Source of the DNA: CAYZJV01 sp964616275
Lineage (GTDB): Bacteria; Spirochaetota; Spirochaetia; Sphaerochaetales; Sphaerochaetaceae
Reading direction: 5' to 3'
NCBI GenBank assembly: GCA_964616275.1
Contig: CAZTUL010000045.1
Coordinates: 1 to 19,000 of the forward strand
Length of the DNA stretch: 19,000 bases
Below the pieces are notes generated by a model that worked only from the letters and a program-made list of their open reading frames with translations, was not told where the DNA came from and did no database searches. Shown here in pieces: positions 7,927-14,785 of this stretch; position 1 is the first letter of the stretch; each line of letters starts with the position of its first letter. A program made the translations under genes and the position numbers.

Positions 7927-8297
7927 GTTGTTTTCTCCTCATCTTTTGTATCTTTACTTAGGGAATTCAACCGACTTTTAACTGCCTGAAGCTCCTGTTC
8001 AAGGGCTGCTGCGTGAGCCTGCAACACATCATTTTCTGTTCTCGTATCGTATGGTTGATACACTGGTGGAGCGTCAAAATACCTCCTACCGAATCCTAAA
8101 CCTCTTGGGGCTGCAGTACGATAGCCTAACCCCAATCCTAAAGCTCGACCTCGTCCTCGACCAGAAAATCCTCTCCGACCAAAGCCGATACCATCATCTT
8201 GAACATATCCTGGTACATCGTATCCAGCACAATAGCCCAAACCTCTTCCAGTCATTGGTCCAAGACCATTTCTTCCTGTTCCATCACCTCTTGGCAT
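7923..8297 (-). CDS. Gly/Arg-rich DUF5320-like small protein
   Basis: The product is 124 residues. The N-terminus MPRGDGTGRNGLGPMTGRGLGYCAGYD is the hallmark of DUF5320-type proteins, which commonly accompany NifX/MinD-ferredoxin genes in anaerobes. A Gly/Arg/Phe-rich, probably disordered middle follows (residues ~30-75), then a helical, likely coiled-coil tail (ENDVLQAHAAALEQELQAVK). There is one cysteine, in YCAGY. The role is unknown; the coiled coil suggests oligomerisation or docking. It has the strongest ribosome site of the operon (AGGAGG, 7 nt from ATG), so it may be made in larger amount than its neighbours. The 55-nt gap before it is the only real gap in the operon; it holds a small CGTCC/GGACG inverted repeat. 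Confidence 0.85.
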   Translation of the reverse strand: MPRGDGTGRNGLGPMTGRGLGYCAGYDVPGYVQDDGIGFGRRGFSGRGRGRALGLGLGYRTAAPRGLGFGRRYFDAPPVYQPYDTRTENDVLQAHAAALEQELQAVKSRLNSLSKDTKDEEKTT

Positions 8298-8352
8298 AAT
8301 ATGCCTCCTTTACTTTTGTCCTTCAGACTTACGTCCCTGGACGAATTTTTAG

Positions 8353-8808
8353 CTAATACTCATAACGACCATCGCCGTCATATCGACCACCACCATGGAG
8401 CCTTCCACGGCGTAAGCCATTATGTCCTCTTTGTTGTCCCCCTCGATGCATGCATCGATACCGTGGACATGGGCACCCTGGCATTGAATACCCCCGTTGT
8501 CGTAATGTACCTTCCTGCCATGCACTTACTACATCGGCGATGTCACCGGCAACGTAGGCATTCATATCAATTCCAGCAGTCATGAGTGCCTCCTCATACT
8601 CTCTACTGATAGCACCACACACAACTTCATCGACACCTATTGCAGAAAGTGCAGCAATTTTCTGTTCGACATTATCATCATGAAGTTCAACGGTCATGAG
8701 CTCAGTAACAGGCTTCCCAAAACCTTCGGTACTGATTACTAACACATGCTTAGCAACATCGAACAAAGGAGCAATTCTGCCGTTCCATACCGTTATCGCC
8801 AGTTTCAT
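8353..8808 (-). CDS. NifX/NafY-like protein with Cys/His/Gly/Arg-rich tail, first gene of the orp-type operon
   Basis: The product is 151 residues. Residues 1-~105 are a PF02579 domain (MKLAITVWNGRIAPLFDVAK; IGVDEVVCGAISREYEEAL). The C-terminal ~45 residues are unusual: CPCPRYRCMH, then a Gly/Arg/His-rich stretch ending GRYDGDGRYEY. C-x-C-x4-C-x-H looks like a metal site. An in-frame ATG at 8814 would add two residues (MC). I prefer 8808 because it gives the normal family start and because the predicted sigma-54 transcription start (~8809-8810) lies downstream of 8814. No Shine-Dalgarno precedes either ATG, so the mRNA may be leaderless. Confidence 0.87.
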   Translation of the reverse strand: MKLAITVWNGRIAPLFDVAKHVLVISTEGFGKPVTELMTVELHDDNVEQKIAALSAIGVDEVVCGAISREYEEALMTAGIDMNAYVAGDIADVVSAWQEGTLRQRGYSMPGCPCPRYRCMHRGGQQRGHNGLRRGRLHGGGRYDGDGRYEY

Positions 8809-8819
8809 ACACATGTATA

Positions 8820-8836
8820 TGCATTAAGCGTGCCAA
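8820..8836 (-). promoter_or_regulatory. sigma-54 (-24/-12) promoter of the orp-type operon
   Basis: The - strand reads TTGGCACGCTTAATGCA. The consensus is TGGCACG-N4-TTGCA, so only one base differs, and the essential GG and GC are at the correct spacing. It lies directly before the first operon gene and downstream of a repeated activator-type array, with the gene for a sigma-54 activator next door. Confidence 0.88.
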
Positions 8837-8935
8837 TAATATGGGAAATCGAGCAAAGTGGTATTTTGTTAATTATATGTATTTATGTTACAGAGAGTTG
8901 CTAATTTTATATATGAAGAATGTGATACCCATTCT

Positions 8936-8993
8936 TTGTCGCAACATGTCGCATTCATGCAATACAAGTCGCAATTTGTCGCGTATTGTCGCA
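8936..8993 (-). promoter_or_regulatory. enhancer-like array of TGTCGCA motifs with 10-bp period
   Basis: Read on the + strand, TGTCGC(A/G) or AGTCGCA begins at 8937, 8947, 8967, 8977 and 8987. A degenerate sixth unit (ATGCAAT) sits at 8957. The 10-bp step puts every motif on the same face of the DNA. The array is ~100-160 bp upstream of the -24 box, a normal distance for a sigma-54 activator site, with an AT-rich and presumably bendable stretch between (8866-8925). Binding by the adjacent activator is inferred. Confidence 0.72.
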
Positions 8994-9024
8994 TTTTTAC
9001 GACTTCCAACCCGGGAAGGATACC

Positions 9025-10404
9025 CTATAAATCAAGCCCAAGTACTTTTATCTTGCGATAAAGCGTTGCCCGATGCATTCCCAGTTCCTGTGCTGCTTGA
9101 GCAACCTGCCCATGATGCCTTTCGAGTGCATCTTGTATCAGATTCCGTTCGGCCTCTTTTCGCAACTCTGCAACAGAGAGTAGAGATTTCTCATGCCTAG
9201 ATCTTAAGGAAATTCCCTCTGCTTTTTCTTTATCTTTATGCATCTCATAGGAGCCTTGGGCCGGCTCAATAATTTCCTGTGGTAAATCGTTGAGAGTAAT
9301 TTGATTACCCTGGGAAAGGACAACAGCTCGTTCTACAACATTCTCTAATTCACGTATGTTACCCGGCCAGGAATAGGAATAAAACAAGCCAAAAACCTCA
9401 GAAGAGAATCGCTCTATTGGTTTATTATTCAGAACAGCAAATCGATGAAGGAATTGATCGGCCAAGAGCGGAATATCCTCTTTCCGTTCTCTTAGCGGAG
9501 GAATCGTCATTTCGATTATATGGATTCTGTAGTATAAGTCCTTCCTGAACTTTCCTAGTTTCACGAGCTCTTCAAGATTTCTATTGGTTGCACATATGAT
9601 TCGTGCATCGGTTTTCTCAATCGCTCTTGCCCCAAGAGGTTCGAATTGATGCTCTTGTAACACACGCAGCAATTTTACCTGCATTGCTGGGGAGATATCA
9701 CCAATCTCATCAAGAAACAGCGTACCGCCTTTCGCAAGTGCAAATCTACCAGGTTTATCTTTATCTGCTCCGGTAAATGCTCCCTTTCGGTATCCGAAAA
9801 GCTCAGACTCTAGAAGCGTATCAGGAAGTGCTCCACAGTTAACTGCAATGAAAGGGCCTTGTTTCTGAGTACTGAAATTATGAATAGTTCGCGCAAGCAC
9901 CTCTTTCCCAGTACCTGATTCACCGAGGATGAGCACCGTTGAGGTACTTTGAGCTACAGCAGGTACCATAGTGACAATCTTTCTCATGGATTCACTGTTA
10001 GAGACGATACTCCCAATTCGTTCCCGAGCTCGCAGTTTCTTGAGCTGCTCAATCTCGCTGAGATCTCGAAACGTCTCGGCACCACCGATTATGGAACCCT
10101 TCTCATCTTTTAAGAGAGCAGTTGAAACACTTACGGGAACCCGTTTCCCTGAAAGGTTAACGATATAACCGCTTTGATTGATTACTGTCTTTCCGGTGGC
10201 AAATGTCTCGGCAAGAGGACACTTACCCTCACACATATTGGATTTAAATACCTCAGAACAACGCAAACCGATAGCGTCTTCACGAGAAATACCGGTAATG
10301 TGTTCTGCGGCACGGTTAAACGACGTAATCTTCCAATCGGTATCGATGGTGAACACGCCGTCATTTATACTTTCTAAAATAATTTCTGTAGTTACGGTAT
10401 CCAT
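9025..10404 (-). CDS. orpR: sigma-54-dependent PAS-AAA+-Fis activator, OrpR-like
   Basis: The product is 459 residues. A PAS domain (about 1-120) contains C49, C58 and C62 in CSEVF...MCEGKCPL. A central AAA+ domain (about 135-365) has Walker A GESGTGKE, the sigma-54 contact loop GAFTGA at 208-213, Walker B TLFLDEIGD, and the arginine finger region. A C-terminal Fis-type helix-turn-helix ends QVAQAAQELGMHRATLYRKI. In Desulfovibrio the orp operons need sigma-54 and an activator (OrpR) whose PAS cysteines hold a redox-sensing Fe-S cluster (established knowledge, from memory); the cysteines and neighbourhood make the same role likely here. AAGGA lies 7 nt before the ATG but is buried in a perfect inverted repeat. 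It is transcribed toward the operon it should control. Confidence 0.88.
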   Translation of the reverse strand: MDTVTTEIILESINDGVFTIDTDWKITSFNRAAEHITGISREDAIGLRCSEVFKSNMCEGKCPLAETFATGKTVINQSGYIVNLSGKRVPVSVSTALLKDEKGSIIGGAETFRDLSEIEQLKKLRARERIGSIVSNSESMRKIVTMVPAVAQSTSTVLILGESGTGKEVLARTIHNFSTQKQGPFIAVNCGALPDTLLESELFGYRKGAFTGADKDKPGRFALAKGGTLFLDEIGDISPAMQVKLLRVLQEHQFEPLGARAIEKTDARIICATNRNLEELVKLGKFRKDLYYRIHIIEMTIPPLRERKEDIPLLADQFLHRFAVLNNKPIERFSSEVFGLFYSYSWPGNIRELENVVERAVVLSQGNQITLNDLPQEIIEPAQGSYEMHKDKEKAEGISLRSRHEKSLLSVAELRKEAERNLIQDALERHHGQVAQAAQELGMHRATLYRKIKVLGLDL

Positions 10405-10410
10405 ATATTC

Positions 10411-10444
10411 TGTTCCTTGTTCATCGTATCACAAACAAGGAACA
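10411..10444 (-). promoter_or_regulatory. 11-bp inverted repeat covering the orpR ribosome site
   Basis: Perfect arms TGTTCCTTGTT and AACAAGGAACA are separated by 12 nt. In the - strand transcript the 3' arm contains the AAGGA ribosome site of orpR and ends 6 nt before its ATG. As RNA it would mask the site; as DNA it could be an operator. No T tract follows, so it is not a terminator. Confidence 0.65.
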
Positions 10445-10455
10445 TTAGGAACAAA

Positions 10456-11148
10456 CTATTCTCTACCGATAAAGTAGTGGGGATATGCATCAAGGAGTAA
10501 CTGCTGATCGCACATAACATGATCTAGATGCTCTGAAAGATGTCGTTTAGCAGTTCTGCAATCGCCTCGTTTGATTGCCTCTAGAATGTGATGATGATCA
10601 ACCAGAAGCTCTTGAGTGTCGAACATACTGAGCCTAAGCATACGTTCTCTCATAAAATGGGGAAGATATATACCAATTGCGTCAAACACAGTTTCCTTGC
10701 TACAAGCGGTAAAAAGTAAACGATGAAATTCATTATCTTTAAGGAAAAAATTGATGATATCTCCCCTCGAAGCCTCTAGCTCCTGCTCTTTCAGGTTTTT
10801 CTCAAGTGCGACGATTTGTTCTTTTGTGACAGCAGTACAGGCCAACTCTAAGAGTGCGAGTTCAACCGTTTCTCTCAGGAACCTGCCCTGATCTACCAAG
10901 CGTGCATCCATGAGTGCAACACGGGTTCCCCGTTGTGGATATATCTCCACTAAACGCTCTCTACAGAGCTCAAGCAGGGCTTCGCGAACAGGGGTACGAC
11001 TCAAATCAAGCTGTTTCGCAATTTCTTTTTCTGAAATTGGCTCACCAGGAACCATGTCGAGCAACAATATATTTCTACGTAAAATCCTATAGGCATACTG
11101 TTTTGCTGACTCTTGTTCCATCCTTTCTGAATAAACAACGAAAGGCAT
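10456..11148 (-). CDS. GntR-family transcription regulator, FadR/FCD type
   Basis: The product is 230 residues. The N-terminal winged helix is typical of GntR (ISEKEIAKQLDLSRTPVREALLELCRERLVEIYPQRGTRV, about residues 38-77). The all-helical C-terminal FCD domain keeps the D-x3-H, H, H pattern of metal/ligand-binding members (DNEFH, DHHH, HLSEHLDH). FCD regulators usually sense small carboxylates and repress nearby genes. No metabolic gene is adjacent, so the ligand cannot be inferred. AGGAGG lies 9 nt before the ATG at 11148. The gene ends 51 nt before orpR on the same strand, so the two may share a transcript. It is divergent from phoB across ~280 bp. Confidence 0.92.
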   Translation of the reverse strand: MPFVVYSERMEQESAKQYAYRILRRNILLLDMVPGEPISEKEIAKQLDLSRTPVREALLELCRERLVEIYPQRGTRVALMDARLVDQGRFLRETVELALLELACTAVTKEQIVALEKNLKEQELEASRGDIINFFLKDNEFHRLLFTACSKETVFDAIGIYLPHFMRERMLRLSMFDTQELLVDHHHILEAIKRGDCRTAKRHLSEHLDHVMCDQQLLLDAYPHYFIGRE

Positions 11149-11276
11149 AATTGCTATCCTCCTAACCAGTCTTTAAAGCGACTACCTATTAATTCTTCAC
11201 ATTAATAATATATTACCACACATTTATAATGCATTCTAGTACTTATATAAATTTATCGATAAATCTTTAATAAAAA
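11149..11276. promoter_or_regulatory. control region upstream of the GntR gene, with promoter and palindrome
   Basis: On the - strand, TTTATA (11246-11251) and TATAAA (11223-11228) are 17 bp apart and could be the -35/-10 boxes of the GntR gene. A perfect 14-bp palindrome ATTTATCGATAAAT at 11251-11264 abuts the -35 box and is a candidate operator. Base composition is very AT-rich, so chance matches are likely and this is weak evidence. Confidence 0.35.
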
Positions 11277-11400
11277 CTCTGTACCGGGTACAAAGTCTAT
11301 GCAATGAGAAAATAGTGATGCGATATGATGTAAAATGCATAATTTTTGACCATGACATGTACCTGTATTCAAACTTTGTACCCGGTACAGAGTGACACAA
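11277..11400. repeat. mosaic intergenic repeat with two GTACC-N-GGTAC palindromes, upstream of phoB
   Basis: Palindromes are centred at 11286 and 11383, 97 bp apart. The first reads GTACCGGGTAC followed by AAAG; the second reads CTTTGTACCCGGTACAGAG. The DNA between them and after the second matches, with small gaps, the region upstream of pstS (18863-19000), including shared stretches GTACCGGGTACAAAGTCT, TGCAATG, ATGATGTAAAAT, ACCATG and AGTGACAC. Both copies run in the same + orientation although the two genes face opposite ways. Confidence 0.85.
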
Positions 11401-11426
11401 AAGGTGTAATGCGATACATTTATTAC

Positions 11427-12134
11427 ATGAGTGAAGATTATAAGGTATTGGTGGTAGAAGACGAACCCGATATTCAAGAGCTCATCTGTTACCATCTCCA
11501 AAAAGAGGGGTATTCACCCATAAAAGCCTCTTCAGGATCTGACGCACTATTCCTTATAGAAAAGCAAAAACCGCATCTCGTATTGCTTGATCTCATGCTC
11601 CCAGGTATCAGTGGCATTGAAGTTCTTAAAACCATTCGCTACACCTGGTCCATGACAGATCTTCCAGTCATCATTGTTTCTGCCCGAACTGATGAAAGTG
11701 ACATAATCACCGGTTTGGAACTTGGAGCTGATAACTACTTACCCAAACCATTCAGCCCAAAAGTACTAGTTGCAAATGTAAAAGCTCTGTTACGAAGGGC
11801 TGCACAAAACCAGCAAAGCAGTTCGGACACTTCAGAACAGCTTGTATCGGTAGGCAAACTCACCATGGATCCAACTCGATATGAAGCATATTGGGACCAA
11901 AATCTCATGATTCTCACTGCTAGTGAATATAACTTGCTACACCTACTCGCTTCGTCACCAGGACGAGTCTATACCCGTAATCAACTCATTACGAGTATAC
12001 GTGGAAACGACTACCCAGTCACAGAACGATCAATCGATGTACAAATAGCTAGTCTTAGACGAAAAATGGGTAGTGGCGGCTCTGCAATAAAAACCGTGTG
12101 GGGCATAGGGTATTCATTTCAGGAAATTACATGA
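11427..12134 (+). CDS. phoB: PhoB-type phosphate response regulator (OmpR family)
   Basis: The product is 235 residues. The receiver domain (about 5-120) has the acidic pair E11/D12, phosphoacceptor D55 (LVLLDLMLPG), conserved T/S switch near S85, and K107 (YLPKPF). The winged-helix output domain (about 140-233) ends in the OmpR-type recognition helix RSIDVQIASLRRKMG and the wing GIGYSF. Upstream in-frame ATGs exist (11346 and 11409). I chose 11427 because MSEDYKVLVVEDE is the normal family start, but no good ribosome site precedes it. AAAAGGTG lies just before 11409, so that start is a real alternative. Its stop overlaps the phoR start (ATGA). With phoR beside it and pstSCAB-phoU opposite, assignment to phosphate control is strong. 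Confidence 0.92.
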   Translation: MSEDYKVLVVEDEPDIQELICYHLQKEGYSPIKASSGSDALFLIEKQKPHLVLLDLMLPGISGIEVLKTIRYTWSMTDLPVIIVSARTDESDIITGLELGADNYLPKPFSPKVLVANVKALLRRAAQNQQSSSDTSEQLVSVGKLTMDPTRYEAYWDQNLMILTASEYNLLHLLASSPGRVYTRNQLITSIRGNDYPVTERSIDVQIASLRRKMGSGGSAIKTVWGIGYSFQEIT

Positions 12135-14032
12135 CCAACAGCATACGTCAACGAGTCATTTTACTCACCATTTCAGTACTCATCCTTTCATTACTCGGTA
12201 GTTTTTTCATTGCATTACGAGCATTTAATTCTACGTTACGAGAAACGACCTATGCTCAACTTTCAGAAACCAGTGACTATCTCAACAGCATATTGGAACG
12301 AGAAGTGATGAGTTCTCAGAATACAGAATATCGGGACTTTGCTACCAACTTCACCATGCCACAGAATATGATTGAACAGTTTAATCTATACAGCTCAAAT
12401 TCACATCAACGAATCACGATTATCGATTTGAAGGGCATAGTGCTCTATGATTCTGATTATAACGAGCTGGAACTCGACAACCACTTGTGGAGAGAAGAGG
12501 TACAACAAGCACTTAAATCGGGCATTGGCATGAGCGAAAGAAAAAGTGACACCCAAGGCTTACCCGTACTCTATTTTGCTCGAAGGATTGATGGACATTC
12601 TGAGATTTCCATACTCCGTGTATCTACAACATTGAATCAATTACAAGGTTATCAGGAATCGTATCTTCAACTCTTTTATGGAGGGCTCCTGCTCCTCATG
12701 TTGATAGTAGGAACCGTAACTGCAACCAGTATTGCCATGATTACCCGACCGCTAAAACGTATCAATGAAATTGCTAACCAATATGCTCTCGGTAATCTCG
12801 ATGCAAAAATCAAGATTGAAAACCCAAAAGAGCTTGCTGAGCTCGCTGCGACCATGCAGAATATGGCATCCCAACTCAAGCAGACACTAGCACGTATGCA
12901 TGAGGGGCGTACGAGATTAGAAACTATTTTGGAGAATATGAATGAGGGAATTATTCTTGTAGATTCTCGTATGGTTATACAGGTTACTAATCAAGGGGCA
13001 AAATTATTACTTGGGCCGTCAATGCGAATTTCTGAAAAACAGACAGCCACCCAATTACATCATGCCATTCGTTCTACAGAAGTTGTTGAGGCATGTGCTC
13101 AGACACTGGTTGATGGAAAAAATCGTGTGATAACCACACCACAGTTTGAACATCTATTTGGAGAAACCGCACTTCTCACTGGCCGTAGTCAAACAAAAAT
13201 TCTTAAATTCAGTGCAATACCCGTATATGATGAATCGCAGATTACAGGGGCAGTGATTACAATAAACGATATGACCGAAATCACCAAACTGGAACAGGTG
13301 AGGAAGGATTTTGTGGCTAACGTCTCCCACGAACTAAAAACACCCATTACAGCCATTTCGGGATTCTCCCAACTCCTGCAAGAACAGGTTCATGATAATC
13401 CTGAAGAATTGGCTCACTTTGCCGCAATCATCACTCGTCAGGCAGAAAATATGCAACGAATCGTTGAAGACCTTTTATTGCTCTCTTCATTGGAACAACA
13501 AAACGCAAAACCAACATGTACGTGGACAACTGTTTCTCAAATAATTGAAGAGACTCTCGCAAACTGCCAGTTTAAAGCTAATCAGAAACATATTACCGTC
13601 ACCACGGAAATCAACAACCCACAACAAAGAGAACTTTGGGTGAACGGAATGCTCATAGTTCAGGCCTTGTCCAATCTGGTAAGTAACGCTATCGCATACA
13701 GCAATGAAGAGACAACGGTTTTCGTTCGTGTTACTGTGGATGAATATACTTCTGTTTTTTCCGTAGAGGATTCCGGTTACGGCATACCGAAAGAATCACA
13801 AGAACGAATTTTTGAGCGATTTTATCGTGTTGATACTGCAAGAAGTCGAAACCAAGGCGGAACGGGATTAGGACTATCAATTGTCAAACATATAGTTGGC
13901 GTACATGGTGGAAAAGTCATGGTAAAAAGCAAATTAGGAACTGGGAGTAAGTTCACCATCACACTCCCCAGTTCTTCACGAGATCTCGATAATCTACAAT
14001 CAAGAAGTGATGCTCTGTACCAACGAGATTAA
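12131..14032 (+). CDS. phoR: PhoR-type sensor histidine kinase
   Basis: The product is 633 residues. The N-terminal membrane segment (about 9-29) and the second one (about 181-204) flank an extracytoplasmic domain of ~150 residues, larger than in E. coli PhoR, which has almost none. HAMP (about 205-255) and a PAS domain (LETILENMNEGIILVDSRM, about 268-385) follow. HisKA has H400 in VSHELKTP, and the HATPase domain has NLVSNAIAYS, DSGYGIP, FERFYRVD and GGTGLGLSIVKHI. It should phosphorylate PhoB when phosphate is scarce. The start is set by AGGA 6 nt upstream and the ATGA overlap with phoB. Its stop shares bases with the phoU stop on the other strand. Confidence 0.93.
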   Translation: MTNSIRQRVILLTISVLILSLLGSFFIALRAFNSTLRETTYAQLSETSDYLNSILEREVMSSQNTEYRDFATNFTMPQNMIEQFNLYSSNSHQRITIIDLKGIVLYDSDYNELELDNHLWREEVQQALKSGIGMSERKSDTQGLPVLYFARRIDGHSEISILRVSTTLNQLQGYQESYLQLFYGGLLLLMLIVGTVTATSIAMITRPLKRINEIANQYALGNLDAKIKIENPKELAELAATMQNMASQLKQTLARMHEGRTRLETILENMNEGIILVDSRMVIQVTNQGAKLLLGPSMRISEKQTATQLHHAIRSTEVVEACAQTLVDGKNRVITTPQFEHLFGETALLTGRSQTKILKFSAIPVYDESQITGAVITINDMTEITKLEQVRKDFVANVSHELKTPITAISGFSQLLQEQVHDNPEELAHFAAIITRQAENMQRIVEDLLLLSSLEQQNAKPTCTWTTVSQIIEETLANCQFKANQKHITVTTEINNPQQRELWVNGMLIVQALSNLVSNAIAYSNEETTVFVRVTVDEYTSVFSVEDSGYGIPKESQERIFERFYRVDTARSRNQGGTGLGLSIVKHIVGVHGGKVMVKSKLGTGSKFTITLPSSSRDLDNLQSRSDALYQRD

Positions 14033-14718
14033 TCGGAAGTTTGCGACTCTCTTGGACCATTGAGTTTTGGCCGCTGTCCTTTATCCATATAGACAATCCA
14101 TCGACAGATTGTGGTCACATGATCCCCTAACCGCTCCATCTCCTTGGTGAGGTAAAACAGGTTTAGGAGTCGCTCCATCTCCCCGGGTGAAGTCGGCTGG
14201 GTGGCAAATAAGTCAGCATTTATAGCATCCCGCATGGCATCCATTTTATCATCCATTGCAGCAACCTCTATAGCCATCTCCGCTTGCACATCAATAAAAG
14301 CCTCTACTGCTCGTCGGGTCATGTGTGCTCCGAGAATGGCCATCTCACCAATCCGCTCTACAAACGGCGTACAGCTCTCAAATTCCTCGGTGGTAGCCAT
14401 CTTTGCCAGATGAGCTGCGTGATCTCCCATACGTTCAAGACTGGAAACAATTTTCATCCCGGCAATAATATGGCGCATATAATGTCCATACGGGGCCTCT
14501 GAGATGAGCATACGAACACCATCATTTTCCACCATCTCCTGGAGTTGGTCGATAAACCAATCGTTCGCAATAACCTTTCTTGAAAGTTCTATGTCATGAT
14601 TTCTGAATGCGTGTTGAGCCTGAATGATTGCCTCTTCGACTCGGTTCACCATCTGTACCAACATCTCCTGATAAAAACGCATTTTATCATCTAATGTATG
14701 AGCTGCTTTCATCTCCAT
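14029..14718 (-). CDS. phoU: PhoU phosphate-signalling protein
   Basis: The product is 229 residues and all-helical: two tandem three-helix bundles, each with the metal-binding signature region (SSLERMGDHAAHLAK near residue 88 and TKEMERLGDHVTTICRW near residue 196). PhoU links the Pst transporter state to PhoR and shuts the response down when phosphate is plentiful. AAGGAG lies 6 nt before the ATG. It is the last gene of the pst unit, 67 nt after pstB, and may also have its own promoter in that gap. The stop codon overlaps the phoR stop tail to tail (shared TTAA at 14029-14032). Confidence 0.95.
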   Translation of the reverse strand: MEMKAAHTLDDKMRFYQEMLVQMVNRVEEAIIQAQHAFRNHDIELSRKVIANDWFIDQLQEMVENDGVRMLISEAPYGHYMRHIIAGMKIVSSLERMGDHAAHLAKMATTEEFESCTPFVERIGEMAILGAHMTRRAVEAFIDVQAEMAIEVAAMDDKMDAMRDAINADLFATQPTSPGEMERLLNLFYLTKEMERLGDHVTTICRWIVYMDKGQRPKLNGPRESQTSD

Positions 14719-14739
14719 ACCTGGCTCCTTGTTCTTATT

Positions 14740-14769
14740 ATTATTCGTATTCTCGTGTTATCTTGACAA
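14740..14769 (-). promoter_or_regulatory. possible internal promoter for phoU
   Basis: On the - strand, TTGTCA and AATAAT are separated by 18 bp, each one base from consensus. The predicted start is about 15 nt before the phoU ATG and just upstream of its ribosome site. This would allow phoU expression without full pst induction. Confidence 0.4.
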
Positions 14770-14785
14770 ATGAATGGATCCACAA

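Noticed and set aside
8936..8993. CRISPR-like short repeats
   Set aside because: The period is only 10 bp with no spacers, and no cas gene is present; a transcription-factor array fits better.
8841..9200. Open frame on the + strand across the enhancer array and the orpR 3' end
   Set aside because: It covers the regulatory array and reads antisense to the helix-turn-helix of orpR; codon pattern and start are not gene-like.
11346..11408. Extension of PhoB to an ATG at 11346
   Set aside because: It runs through the repeat palindrome and has no ribosome site; the receiver domain starts normally at 11427.
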